From: Fontibacterium oligotrophicum
GTDB lineage: Bacteria; Pseudomonadota; Alphaproteobacteria; Pelagibacterales; Pelagibacteraceae
Length of the DNA stretch: 64,000 bases
NCBI GenBank assembly: GCA_965235975.1
Contig: CBDDZZ010000001.1
Span: 1-64,000, forward strand
Reading direction: 5' to 3'
The notes beneath the pieces were generated by a model. The model was given only the letters and a program-made list of their open reading frames with translations, made no database searches and was not told where the DNA came from. Below are positions 1 through 10,503 of the stretch, piece after piece. The translations under genes were made by a program, and so were the position numbers. Every line of letters begins with the position of its first letter. Position 1 is the first letter of the stretch.

Positions 1-1
1 G

Positions 2-461
2 CACCTAGGAGAAGAAAAAGTTCCTGAGCTTGATGTTAATAAAAAAGCAAGAGAATTTGCTGATAAAGGAGGTGGAATTTTTGGTGATATAAATAAAACT
101 CGAAAAAATTCAGGTGTAGATTTTGAATTTGCAAGTTCAAATGTATTATGGAGAGCCACACTTAAATCTTTAGATTTTTTACCATTACTTAATGCTGATT
201 ATAGTGGCGGGTATTATAATTTATGATTGGTATTCACAAACTAATAATCCAAAAGAGCAAATAAAAATTTCAGTTCAGTTTTTAAATAACGAGTTAAGAT
301 CAGATTCTATTAAAATTACAGCTCATAAAAAAATCTGCGAAACTGCAGAGCGTTGTTCTAATTCTACTCTAGATCAAAATTTTGCAAATTCTATCAAAGA
401 TAGCATTATTACTTCTGCTCGTATTTTAAAAATTGAAGAAGCTAAAAAAGAAAAAAAATAG
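2..461 (+). pseudogene. DUF3576 family protein, 3' part, one frameshift
   Basis: The 5' end lies outside the window. Reading frame 2 gives a segment with NVLWRATLKSLDFLPL, then hits a stop just after DYSGG; the rest (IIIYDWYSQ onward, about 80 residues) continues in the next frame. Dropping one G from the GGG at 209-211 restores one continuous protein. The WRA..LDFLPL..ADY.GG.I..DWY pattern is what I recognise as DUF3576, a small alphaproteobacterial family of unknown function, often annotated as a lipoprotein or exported protein and found upstream of leuS, as here. The break is probably a sequencing error rather than gene loss. The exact point and cause need reads. Confidence 0.6.
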
Positions 462-471
462 TTTTTAAAGG

Positions 472-3012
472 ATGGAAAATTATAATCCTTTAGTTGTTGA
501 AAATAAGTGGCAATCCTTTTTTTGAAAAAAATCAAATATTTAAAACTAAAAAGAATTTAGGTAAAAAATTTTATTGTCTTGAAATGTTTCCTTATCCTTC
601 AGGAAATATTCATATGGGTCATGTTCGAAATTATACCTTAGGTGATGTCATTGCTAATTATAAAAGGCTTAAATGGTTATAATGTTCTTCATCCTATGGG
701 TTGGGATGCTTTTGGTCTTCCTGCTGAAAATGCAGCTATTCAAAATAAATTACATCCTGGAGTTTGGACTAAAAAAAATATCTCTATAATGAAAAGTCAA
801 TTACAACGCCTTGGTCTTTCCATTGATTGGGATAAAGAAGTTTCAACGTGTGATGAAAATTATTACAAACAACAACAAATCATTTTTTCTTTCTTTTTTA
901 AAAAAGGTTTAGTTTATAAAAAAGAAAGCTATGTCAACTGGGATCCCATTGATCAAACTGTACTTGCAAATGAGCAAGTTATTGATGGTAAAGGTTGGAG
1001 ATCTGGAGCAGTAGTTGAGAAAAAAAAATTAAGTCAGTGGTTTTTAAATATTACAAAATATTCAGATGAACTTTTAGAATCCCTTGAAAATTTAAAAGGT
1101 TGGCCTGAAAAAGTTAAATTAATGCAAAAAAATTGGATTGGAAAATCTATAGGATGTGAGATAGATTTTTTAACAAATAATGAAGAAGAAAATAAAAATT
1201 TTTACAACTCGACCTGATACAATTTTTGGAGCATCCTTTATTGCAATTGCTCCTGATCATCCTTTTACTAAATTTTTTGAAAATGATGAAAATTTTTTAA
1301 AATTTAAAAATGAAGCACTTAAAAATATCGCAATTGAATCTTCATTATCAAAGAATGAAAAATTAGGATTTAAAACTCCTTACTTTGTTCATCACCCATT
1401 TATTAAAGATAAAAAACTGCCAATTTATGTGAGTAATTTCATACTTATGGATTACGGCACAGGTGCAATTTATGGCTGTCCTGCCCATGATCAACGAGAT
1501 CTAGAGTTTGCCTTAAAATATAAATTAGAGGTTATTGCCTGTTGTATCGCCTAATAAATCTCAAGATATAAAAATTAAAGATGAAGCTTATGTAGATGAT
1601 GGTTTTATAATTAACTCTGATTTTTTAAATGATCTTAGCGTTAGTGAAGCGCAAGAAAAAAATAATTAAAATTATTGAAGATAAAAAAATTGGAAATTCT
1701 AAAACAATTTACAGATTAAAAGACTGGGGAATATCAAGACAGAGATATTGGGGTTGTCCTATTCCAATTCTTTACAGAGAAGATGGTAAAATTATTCCTG
1801 TTCCTGAAAAAGATTTACCCGTTACTCTTCCTGAAGATATTGATTTTAGCAAACCTGGAAATCCTTTAGAAAATCATCCAACATGGAAATATACAAAATG
1901 TCCAGAAACTGGAATGAAGGCCATTCGTGAAACGGATACTCTTGATACCTTTGTTGATTCCTCTTGGTATTTTTTAAGATTTTGTTCACCCCTTGAACAA
2001 AATCATCCCTTTAATGAAGAAGATGTAAATTATTGGATGCCCGTTGATCAATATATTGGTGGAGTTGAGCATGCAATTTTGCATCTTTTATATTCAAGAT
2101 TTTTTACCCTTGGCTTTAAAAGATGAATTTAAATTTAAATTTTCAGAGCCATTTCAAAATCTTTTTACTCAAGGTATGGTTTGTCATCCAACCTTTAAAA
2201 CTGAAAAAGGAGACTGGGTTTTTCCAAAGGATGTAAAATTTGAAGATGGAAAATATTTTTTAGATAATAAATTAAAAGTTTTTAAAGGGTGACAGCCAAG
2301 CAATGTCAAAATCAAAGAAAAATATTGTAGATCCCGATGATATTATAAAAATTTATGGCTCCGATGCTGTAAGATGGTTTATATTATCTGATAGTCCTCC
2401 AGATCGTGACATTCAATGGAGTGATAGTGGTATTCAAGGTGCTTATAAATATATTCAAAAAATTTGTCGAACTTGTGAGAAAATATCAGATTATCAAAAA
2501 ATAAATGAAAATTTTGATAAAAATTTTTTAATTAAAGTTGATATTTTAGTAAAAGAAATTTCAGAATATGTTGAAAAATTTCAAATGAATGTTGCTGTTG
2601 CAAAATTATATACCTTTTTAAATCTCATCAATGATGAAGTCTGAAAAATTAGCAAGTTGATAAAGATATTTTAATTGATGTTTTTAAAAAATATTTAATA
2701 ATTATTTCAGCCTTTATTCCTTATATTGCAAATGAGTGCTGGGAAAAAATTACAAAAAAAACAGATCTTGCAATTCAAGAGTGGCCAAAATTTAATAATG
2801 AATCCTTAAAAAAAGATCAATTTAACGTAGTAATTCAAATCAATGGAAAAAAAAGAGCAATTATCAATGCTGCTAATAATGAAACTGAGGATAATATTTT
2901 TAGCAAATCCTTAGCAATTAAAAATATAAAAGTTATATTAGATAAAAGTATAATAACAAAAAAAATATTCGTTAAAAATAAACTATTAAATATTGTTACC
3001 AATGAAAAATAA
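472..3012 (+). pseudogene. leuS: Leucyl-tRNA synthetase, about nine single-base frameshifts
   Basis: Class Ia aminoacyl-tRNA synthetase that charges tRNA-Leu. The ATG at 472 follows an AAAGGA ribosome site and begins MENYNPLVVENKWQ. The protein can be followed end to end across frames: HIGH-type motif GNIHMGHVRNY, GWDAFGLPAENAA, the editing-domain signature FTTRPDTIFGA, GISRQRYWGCPIP, KMSKS-type motif AMSKSKKNIVDPDD, and an anticodon-binding C-terminus ending NIVTNEK. Breaks lie near 517-523 (T run), 674, 1194-1198 (A run), 1537, 1656-1662 (A run), 2112, 2287-2289, 2641 and 2656-2658. Each is repaired by removing one base. Total length (about 840 residues) fits the family. An essential gene with no in-frame nonsense mutations is much more likely mis-sequenced than dead. 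Confidence 0.9.
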
Positions 3013-3473
3013 ATTATTTGTAATTTTCTTTACTTCTTATCAGTTCTTACAAGCTGTGGATTTTCTCCAGTTTATATGGGTGGTGCAAAACAAATTCTTA
3101 TTTCAAAATCGGAAATCATAGGTGATAAGGATCTTGCGTTTAATCTTGAGCAAAAATTAAATTTTAAAAAGGATGAGAAAAATGATAAATGCATACATAT
3201 TTAAAGCTCAAATTTATGACGCTACCGAAAGCTCCTTGGTAGATAGTAGAGGAATAGCCACGGAAGAAATTATAAAACTCACTGTAAGTTACCAATTTCA
3301 AGATAAAAACGGATCTAGTTGATCTACCAAGATGCAATTTCAAAAGATAAAAGAGTTGCGGTTACTGATAATTTATCAAATAATGCTCTATCGTAAAAAA
3401 TATTGAAAAAAGAATATTATTAGACTCTATAATTCAAAATATATTATTTAAATCTAGAGTCTCATTAAGATAA
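3002..3473 (+). pseudogene. lptE: LPS-assembly lipoprotein LptE-like, several frameshifts
   Basis: Overlaps the 3' end of leuS. The start MKNKLFVIF is followed, after a frame change near 3020-3035, by SVLTSCGFSPVYMGG, a lipobox with the acceptor Cys that fits an outer-membrane lipoprotein. More frame changes near 3190, 3310-3320 and 3390-3400 reconnect a protein of about 155 residues ending ILFKSRVSLR. Position between leuS and holA is the usual one for lptE, which plugs LptD in lipopolysaccharide export. The identity rests on lipobox, size and gene order, because the family is poorly conserved. As with leuS, the breaks look like base insertions in the data. Confidence 0.6.
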
Positions 3474-3478
3474 TTTTA

Positions 3479-4504
3479 ATGATTGTAAAATCACAAGAAA
3501 TCTCCATTAAAAAAAAAAGATTTCTTCCTTAATAAAGTCATTGTCCTTTATGGAGAAAATCAAGATTTAGTAAAGGATTTAAATGATCAAAGTTCTATCT
3601 TTGTGTGAATGTTAAAGATCAAAATTCAAAAATTATTTTTGAAGATGATATTTTAAAAAAACCAGATGATATTATTAATTACTATTTAAATGGATCGTTA
3701 TTTGAGGAAAATAAAAATATAACCATTATAAAAAATTGCTCTGATAAAATTTTAGAAATTATAAATTCTATTAAAAATAATATTCAAGATACTTTAATAA
3801 TTATAAATTCTGAAATTTTACAAAAAAACTCAAAGTTAAGACAATTTGGTGAATACGATAAAACTTCTATTTGTATACCTTGTTACCAAGAGACAAAATT
3901 TGATATCAAGAAATTTTTAATACAACAAGTTCAAATCGATAAGTTAGAGCTTACTGAAAACCAAATTGAGACTATTTTAAATTTTTCATCCCTTAAAAGA
4001 TCTAAAGATCAAAGAAGCGGTTGAGAAAATAAATATTTATAAAAATACGAAAAAAATTACTGATAAAATTATTGAGGAAATTTGCACCGAAAATGATCTT
4101 AAAAAAAATGACGAAATTATTGACATTTTATTGTCTAAAAATGAGAAAAACATTAATGATTTTATATCCAACATGTCTAATTATGAAAAAAATTTCATAG
4201 AAATTATAATTATCTTAAGATCGTTTATTATGAAAATTTTAGATATTCAAAAAATGGATAAAAAACTTTCAACGGATGAAAAGCTTGAAAGATATAAGCC
4301 ACCCATCTTTTGGAAGGATAAAGACAGAATTAAGAATATCTTAAAAATTTGGAGTTCTAAAAATCTTGAAAAATTACTAATTAATTTAAATATTATCGAG
4401 ACAAATTTTAAAAGAGATGAATTGGCCCAAGATACTCAGTTTTTTTATTTTTTAACTCAAAATTTATCTAAAGTATCCTTTAAGAACACTAATAATTTTA
4501 TTTA
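3479..4504 (+). pseudogene. holA: DNA polymerase III delta subunit, frameshifted
   Basis: Clamp-loader subunit that opens the beta clamp. The ATG at 3479 starts MIVKSQEIS; after an insertion in the 10-A run near 3510-3519 the frame reads DFFLNKVIVLYGEN, the typical N-terminal strand of HolA. Further breaks fall near 3590-3605 and 4012. The C-terminal part (NFIEIIIILRSF, ERYKPPIFWKDKD, then LAQDTQFFYFL) matches the helical collar domain. Rebuilt length is about 340 residues, as expected. The last 41 bp overlap the 3' end of parB on the other strand. Confidence 0.75.
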
Positions 4505-5330
4505 ACTGTTCGAGATTTTTATATGAAAATTTAATTTCACCTGAATTATTTTTTTTATTTTTAATATCCACTTTTATTCCCATACTAAGCTCAAGTTCAT
4601 TTTCTAAAGATTTAATATTGGTATCTTTATTAAAGGATTTAATTTTTTTTAGTGTTCCAAAAACTTGTTCTTTTTTAACTAAGAACTCAGCCTGTCGAAC
4701 AGAAAGATTTTTATTAACGATTATTTTTGCAAGTTTAATATTATCTGGAACATTCACCAAACATCTTGCATGTCCAGATGTTAACAATCCATCTGCAATC
4801 ATTTTTTGTATCTCTTCAGGAAGTCCTGCAAGCCTTAAGGTATTTGCAATATGACTTCTGCTTTTTCCTAAAATTTTAGATAAAGTTTCTTGTGAATAGC
4901 CAAATTTTTTAACCAAATTATCATAACCTAAAGCTTCCTCAATTCCGTTTAAATCAGATCTTTGAATATTTTCTAAAATTGCAAACTCTAATGATTTTTT
5001 ATCATCAATATTTAAAACGATCACAGGTACTTCATGAATTTTTGCAAGTTGTGCAGCTCGCCATCTTCTCTCGCCTGCTACAATTTCAAAATTTTCCTCT
5101 GATTTTTTTCTAACTAATATAGGCTGTATTATACCTTGCTCTTTAATTGAGTCAGATAATTCATTTAATAAATTTTGATCAAAATTTTTTCTTGGTTGAG
5201 ATGGATTTGGAAATATAAAATGAATAGGAATTTTTTCTGCTAGATTTTTTGTTTCAATATTTTCAGGTCCAACATCCCCCATCAATGCTGACAAACCTTT
5301 TCCAAGACCTTTAAATTTATTTCCAATCAT
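4464..5330 (-). CDS. parB: Chromosome partitioning protein ParB
   Basis: Binds parS and spreads along DNA as a CTP-dependent clamp, giving ParA a handle on the origin region. 288 residues. The N-terminus KGLGKGLSALMGD is the ParA-interacting, Lys-rich segment. The CTP-binding motif GERRWRA lies at residues 86-92, ENIQRSDLN at 120-128, and a helix-turn-helix (YSQETLSKILGKSRSHIANTL) at about 145-165. It sits directly downstream of parA with no spacer, so it is co-transcribed and probably translationally coupled. A parS site lies 1.4 kb away inside rsmG. Confidence 0.95.
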   Translation of the reverse strand: MIGNKFKGLGKGLSALMGDVGPENIETKNLAEKIPIHFIFPNPSQPRKNFDQNLLNELSDSIKEQGIIQPILVRKKSEENFEIVAGERRWRAAQLAKIHEVPVIVLNIDDKKSLEFAILENIQRSDLNGIEEALGYDNLVKKFGYSQETLSKILGKSRSHIANTLRLAGLPEEIQKMIADGLLTSGHARCLVNVPDNIKLAKIIVNKNLSVRQAEFLVKKEQVFGTLKKIKSFNKDTNIKSLENELELSMGIKVDIKNKKNNSGEIKFSYKNLEQLNKIISVLKGYFR

Positions 5331-6131
5331 TTATGCTACTTTTTTTTCCTGTAGATTTTCTCTAACCAAAAACTCTTCAACAAACTGATTATATGCAAGG
5401 GACCCTGCACAATATTTATCATATAGGATCACTGGCATTCCAAAGGAGGGAGCCTCGGAAATCCTTACATTTCGCGGTATATTTACGCTATAAACCTTAT
5501 TTCCAAAGAAATTACGTCCTTCTTTTTCAACATCTGCACACAATTTATTACGCTTATCGTACATAGTTAAAACTATCCCTTGTATTTCTAAATTAGTATT
5601 TAAATTAATTTTTATACGATCGATGGTTTTTACTAATTGACTTAAGCCTTCCAGTGCAAAAAATTCAGCCTGTAATGGCACAACTAATGAATGCGAAATT
5701 ACTAAAGACATAATTGTTAAAAGACTAAGAGATGGTGGACAATCAATTATAATGTAAGAAAATTTTTCTTTTTCTAAAATATTTTCTGAACCATCAATAA
5801 TATTTTTTAGTAAAAAAGCTTTTTGAGAATTATTTGCAACTTCAGTTTCTAAACCAGACAATTCTGCATTTGCAGGAATGATGCTTAAATTTTCTATTTT
5901 TGTTTTTTTTATACATTCTGCAAAAGAATCTTTTTTTATTAATAAATCGTAAATAGATTTTTCTCTTTCACTTTGAGTTATTCCAACACCTGTGGATGCA
6001 TTACCTTGAGGATCTAAATCTATTAATAAAACTTTAAAATTTTTTAAGGCAAGGCCTGCTGCTAAATTAATTGCTGTTGTAGTTTTGCCAACACCACCTT
6101 TTTGATTTATTACTGAAATTATCCTAGGCAT
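5331..6131 (-). CDS. parA: Chromosome partitioning ATPase ParA
   Basis: Deviant Walker ATPase that moves ParB-parS complexes. 266 residues. KGGVGKTT is at 11-18, DLDPQGNAS at about 39-47 and DCPPSLSLL in the middle. The length and lack of an N-terminal HTH extension mark the chromosomal type. It forms an operon with rsmG upstream (8 bp) and parB downstream. Nothing odd in the frame. Confidence 0.95.
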   Translation of the reverse strand: MPRIISVINQKGGVGKTTTAINLAAGLALKNFKVLLIDLDPQGNASTGVGITQSEREKSIYDLLIKKDSFAECIKKTKIENLSIIPANAELSGLETEVANNSQKAFLLKNIIDGSENILEKEKFSYIIIDCPPSLSLLTIMSLVISHSLVVPLQAEFFALEGLSQLVKTIDRIKINLNTNLEIQGIVLTMYDKRNKLCADVEKEGRNFFGNKVYSVNIPRNVRISEAPSFGMPVILYDKYCAGSLAYNQFVEEFLVRENLQEKKVA

Positions 6132-6139
6132 TTACAACT

Positions 6140-6769
6140 TTAAGTTGTATTAAGTTTAATGTTCTTAATTTTGATAATTGATGAGTCATCCGATGTAATG
6201 CTTCTAAATTTTTCTAATTCAAAAGTATATTTTTTTTTAGCATCATCTATATCCTGTTGATAAGTTTTCCCTTTTAACAAAACTAATTCTTTAATATTTT
6301 CTATGTTTCTATAAAGAATATTAATTGTATCTAAAGTAGACTTGAATGCCCTAGAAACTACAGTGCTAGTTTCTAAAAAATCATAAATCTCTAATCTTCT
6401 ATTCTCAATTTTAACTTTTAAGTCTAATTTTATGCACAAATCTCTTAAAAAGTTTGATTTTTTTGGACTTTTTTCTATTAATATAACATTTCCCTTTAAA
6501 CTTTCATTTTCCATAAGAATTTTAACTATAATTCCAGGAAATCCAGCTCCAGAACCTATATCTATTATATCTAATTTTTTATCGATTAAATCATATATCT
6601 GAGCTGAATCTTTAAAATGCCTTGAAAATATTGATTTTTCTGTGTTTTTGCCTATTAAATTAAGTTTTTTATTTTTTTCTATTAAGAATTTTTGGTATAT
6701 TTTTAATTTTTCTATTGTTTCACGTGAAACATTGAATTTTTTCTTAAAAAAATCAATATCTTCATCCAT
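6140..6769 (-). CDS. rsmG: 16S rRNA (guanine527-N7)-methyltransferase RsmG
   Basis: SAM-dependent methyltransferase acting on G527 of 16S rRNA. 209 residues, with SAM motif IDIGSGAGFPGI at about 69-80. Residues 13-18 (NVSRET) are encoded by a perfect parS palindrome, so this part of the gene is both coding and a segregation site, a known arrangement in alphaproteobacteria. It starts 4 bp downstream of the mnmG stop and continues the mnmE-mnmG-rsmG-parA-parB block. Confidence 0.93.
   Translation of the reverse strand: MDEDIDFFKKKFNVSRETIEKLKIYQKFLIEKNKKLNLIGKNTEKSIFSRHFKDSAQIYDLIDKKLDIIDIGSGAGFPGIIVKILMENESLKGNVILIEKSPKKSNFLRDLCIKLDLKVKIENRRLEIYDFLETSTVVSRAFKSTLDTINILYRNIENIKELVLLKGKTYQQDIDDAKKKYTFELEKFRSITSDDSSIIKIKNIKLNTT
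6716..6731. promoter_or_regulatory. parS site (ParB-binding palindrome)
   Basis: TGTTTCACGTGAAACA is a perfect 16-bp palindrome identical to the classic bacterial parS consensus. It lies in the 5' part of rsmG, 0.6 kb upstream of parA and about 17 kb from the putative oriC. ParB of this operon is the expected ligand. I did not see another perfect copy in the window. Confidence 0.93.
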
Positions 6770-6773
6770 TATA

Positions 6774-8643
6774 TCAGGATGCTCTTTTAAAGGAATTTTT
6801 ACAATAAATCATTAAAATGTTTATGGAAGCTGGAGTTACTCCATCTATTCTTAAAGCCTGTCCAAAAGTTTTTGGTCTAATATCGTTTAGTTTTCTTTTT
6901 ATCTCATTGGAAAGACCTGAAATAGAATTATAATCAATGGAATTTGGAATTAGAAGCTTTTCATCTTTTTCAAATATATTGATGTCTTTTTGTTGCTGCA
7001 AAATATAGCCGCTATAATGAGATTCTGTTTTTATTAAGTCTTCAATTTCATTATCGTACTTTGGAAGATCTAAAAAAATTTCTCTAAGCCTATCTAACGT
7101 GACATCTTTAAACTTTAAAACTTGAAGTAAGGATTTTTTTTTACCATCCTGTGATATTTTAATGCCGTTTTTCTTAAGAAAAGTTGGGGAAACAATTTTT
7201 TTTGACAAAATATTGCTTAAACTCATCTAAACTATTGATTTTATTGACAAATTTAGACTTTCGAGTTTCAGAAATAAATCCGCATTTGATAGCTAAAGGT
7301 GTTAATCGTAAATCTGCATTGTCCGCTCTTAGAGTTAACCTATACTCGGCTCTTGATGTGAACATTCTGTAAGGTTCACTTACCCCTTTGGTAATTAAAT
7401 CATCAATCATAACTCCGATATAAGATTGAGATCTTTCAAATTTTATTGGCTCTGAATTTTTAACAGACATGGCAGCATTAAGACCTGCCACAATACCTTG
7501 GGCAGCAGCCTCCTCATATCCTGTGGTGCCATTAATTTGACCAGCAAGATATAAATTTTCTATTTTTTTTGTTCTAAGTGTAAAATCTAATTCAGTTGGA
7601 AAGACATAATCATACTCGATTGCGTAACCAGCTTTTATCATACGAACATTCTGTAAACCATTGATTTTAAACAATATTTCTTGCTGAATTTCCTTTGGAA
7701 GTGAAGTTGATATGCCATTTGGATAAACTACATTCGTTGAAAGACTCTCCGGTTCTAAAAAAATTTGATGACGTTGTTTGTCTTTAAATTTTACAATCTT
7801 ATCTTCAATTGAAGGACAATATCTAGGGCCAACACTTTTAATAGAGCCAGAATACATCGCACTTCGTTTTAAATTTTTTTCAATAATTTTATGAACCTTA
7901 TCATTGGTATAAGTCATTCCACAGGAGACTTGTTTTGCATTAATTTTTTTTGTTAGATATGAAAAGAAAAAAGGATTTTCATCAGCAGACTGCATTTCTA
8001 AATTTTCATAATTAATAGTTGTTCCATCAAGCCTTGGTGGCGTTCCAGTTTTTAATCTTCCAATTTTAAAATTTAATTTTTTTAGTTGCTCGCTTAATCC
8101 AAGCGTAGGCTTTTCATCTATTCTTCCTGCTGAAATTTTTTCATCACCAATATGAATTAATCCATTTAGAAAAGTGCCAGTTGTTAAAATAAATTTTTTA
8201 GCTCTAAAAAAATTTCCAGACTGAGTTTCAATTGAAATGATTTTATTTTTGTTAAACTCAAATCTGCTAACAGGATCATAAAAAAGGCTTAAATTACAAT
8301 AGTTTAAGAGCATTTCTTGCATATATTTTTTGTAAAGCTCTCTGTCTGACTGTGTTCTTGGTCCTCTAACAGCATGACCTCTGCTGCTATTTAATAATCT
8401 AAATTGTATTCCAGATTGATCCGCAACCACACCCATAATGCCATCTAATGCATCAATCTCTCTTACTAAATGTCCTTTGCCAAGGCCACCGATTGCAGGG
8501 TTACAAGACATTTCACCAATTGTTGATAATGAATTAGTAATAAGGGCTGTGTGGACCCCAGATCTAGCTGCCGCTGCTGCTGCCTCACAACCAGCGTGTC
8601 CTGCTCCAATTACGATTACATCAAAATCTTTTTCTAAATTCAT
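6774..8643 (-). CDS. mnmG: tRNA uridine-5-carboxymethylaminomethyl enzyme MnmG, one frameshift
   Basis: FAD enzyme that with MnmE makes the cmnm5 modification at wobble U34. N-terminus DVIVIGAGHAGCEAAAAAA (FAD motif), then GGLGKGHLVREIDAL, RLKTGTPPRLDG and GYEEAAAQG match the family. The first frame runs 489 residues and ends QYFVKKNCFPNFS; the C-terminal domain continues in the other frame from VKKIVSPTF and includes RPKTFGQALRIDGVTPAS. The switch point is an 8-T run on the + strand (7196-7203), i.e. an A8 tract in the mRNA; with seven A the gene reads through to about 622 residues, the normal length. Either a homopolymer error or a site of slippage. The two parts should be read as one gene. 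Confidence 0.88.
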
Positions 8644-8690
8644 AGGGAATTTATATATCCCATTAACTTAAAAGATAAGATAATTTTAAT

Positions 8691-10016
8691 TTATTTTCCG
8701 ATACAAAAATCTTTGAAGATTTTATCTAATAGTTCTTCAACATTAACAAAGCCAACTATTTCACCAAGATTTCTTACAGCTAGCCTAAGGTCCTCAGCTG
8801 CTAAATCGATCTGATTTATAGAATTCTTCTTAAGACATTTTTCGATAAAAAAGACAGCATTTTCAAGGCTTTTAACATGTCGTTGTCTTGATATTATATT
8901 ATCCTCATTTACTTTAAAATGATCATCAATCTTTTTAGATATCTCATTTATAAGTTTTGAAATGCCAACATTTTTTTTCGCTGAAATTTTTATAGGCTTA
9001 TAAATTTTGTTATCTAAGAATTTTTTTGAAGTTTTAATATCAACTTTATTCAAAACCAATATAGATTTTTGATCAAATAATTTTAAAATTTTTTTATCTA
9101 TTTTTTGCGTATGATCAAAAAGAAATAATTTTAAATCAGAAATTTTTAAATTTTCATTAGTCAGCGAAATTCCTTTTTTTTCGATTACGTTTTTAGAACG
9201 CCTCAAACCCGCTGTATCAAAAAATCTAACTAATTTTCCATCTAACATAATGCTTGCTTCGATAAGGTCTCTAGTTGTGCCTGGAATGTTTGAAACAATT
9301 GAAACTGGCCTTTTAGCTAAGCAATTTATTAAGGATGATTTGCCTGAGTTTGTCGGTCCTATGATGGAAACTTTAAATCCTTCTCTAATTTTTTCAGAAT
9401 TTTGACTTCTTTGAATTATTTCTTTAATTTTATCGTTTATTTTCAATAACTTATCCCTATTATTAAAAAAAACACTATCTCCTACTTCATCATCGGAAAA
9501 ATCTATTACGGCCTCATAATCAGCTAATATTTTTATCAGATCAGCTCTTAAATTATTATAAACTTTAGTGGTGTCATCATTCATTACCCTTAGAGCCTGA
9601 GTTCTTTGCAGTTCAGTTTCGGAATTAATAAGGTCGATTAAACTTTCAGCCTGAAGTAAATTAATTTTTTTATTAAGTAGAGCTGTTTTGGTAAATTCAC
9701 CAGGTTTTGCTAATCTACAATTTTTAAACTTAGATAAAACCTCTAAAAAATATTTTACAACTGCATTACTTCCATGAACATGAAATTCTACAACATCATC
9801 ACCAGTGTAGCTGTTCGGTTTTGGAAAAAATATAAAAATTCCTTTATCAATAATTCTATTTTTACTGTCATAAAAAGTTGAAAAATTAGCAATCCTTGCC
9901 TTAATTTTTTTAAATTTTGTTATAGTTTTTGCAATTTTAAGCGCTTCTTTTCCAGACACTCTTAAAACAGCCAAACCAGAAATACCAGGGGCAGTGGCTA
10001 GTGCAAATATTGACAT
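8691..10016 (-). CDS. mnmE: tRNA modification GTPase MnmE
   Basis: Partner of MnmG. 441 residues. The N-terminal tetrahydrofolate-binding domain contains VEFHVHGS and RLAKPGEFTKTA. The G domain has the P-loop GPTNSGKSS at 220-228, PGTTRD, DTAGLR and NKVD. The protein ends with the conserved CIGK motif whose Cys is needed for modification. It is divergent from ogt with about 30 bp between starts, so the promoters must be compact or overlap. Confidence 0.95.
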   Translation of the reverse strand: MSIFALATAPGISGLAVLRVSGKEALKIAKTITKFKKIKARIANFSTFYDSKNRIIDKGIFIFFPKPNSYTGDDVVEFHVHGSNAVVKYFLEVLSKFKNCRLAKPGEFTKTALLNKKINLLQAESLIDLINSETELQRTQALRVMNDDTTKVYNNLRADLIKILADYEAVIDFSDDEVGDSVFFNNRDKLLKINDKIKEIIQRSQNSEKIREGFKVSIIGPTNSGKSSLINCLAKRPVSIVSNIPGTTRDLIEASIMLDGKLVRFFDTAGLRRSKNVIEKKGISLTNENLKISDLKLFLFDHTQKIDKKILKLFDQKSILVLNKVDIKTSKKFLDNKIYKPIKISAKKNVGISKLINEISKKIDDHFKVNEDNIISRQRHVKSLENAVFFIEKCLKKNSINQIDLAAEDLRLAVRNLGEIVGFVNVEELLDKIFKDFCIGK

Positions 10017-10047
10017 AAAAAATTGATATGATTTAGTTTTATTATAA

Positions 10048-10503
10048 ATGTCAACTTGCCAATTATCTTTTGATACGAGTTTAGGATTTATCTCAATTAT
10101 AGAAGATCAGGGACTTATTACACATATAAAATTTCAAAAATTAGATAATAAAAAACCTTCATTACAATTACTAAAAGCTAAAAATGAAATTAGGCAATTT
10201 TTAAATCAAAAAAGGAAGAAATTAACTTTTAAAACAAAAGTAACTGGATCTAAAAACCAATTAAAAATATGGAAACAAATTAAAAAAGTTCCTTATGGAA
10301 AATGTGTTTCCTATAAAAAAATCTCTAAACAAACAAAAATACACCCTCGTTTAGTTGGAAAAATTTGTGGAGAAAATAAGTTACCCCTTTATATCCCATG
10401 TCACCGTATCATTAGATCAGATGGTTCATTAGGTGGATATTCAGCAAAAGGGGGAATAAGCCTTAAAAAAAAATTACTTAAAATTGAAAAATTAAATAAA
10501 TAA
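10048..10503 (+). CDS. ogt: Methylated-DNA--protein-cysteine methyltransferase (MGMT type)
   Basis: Suicide repair protein that moves the alkyl group from O6-alkylguanine to its own Cys. 151 residues. The active-site motif is IPCHRI with Cys at about 118, preceded by VPYGKCVSYKKI of the DNA-binding wing. The Asn before the active site differs slightly from the common NP..IPCHR form (here ENKLPLYIPCHR). Its end overlaps the convergent FAD monooxygenase gene by 12 bp. Confidence 0.87.
   Translation: MSTCQLSFDTSLGFISIIEDQGLITHIKFQKLDNKKPSLQLLKAKNEIRQFLNQKRKKLTFKTKVTGSKNQLKIWKQIKKVPYGKCVSYKKISKQTKIHPRLVGKICGENKLPLYIPCHRIIRSDGSLGGYSAKGGISLKKKLLKIEKLNK

Noticed and set aside
472..3012. leuS as a true pseudogene
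   Set aside because: All breaks are single extra bases, motifs are intact, and the enzyme is essential; error is the simpler reading.
8438..8671. Plus-strand open frames opposite mnmG, ftsK, hisF, acs and other genes
   Set aside because: They are antisense shadows of well-supported genes with no recognisable domains.
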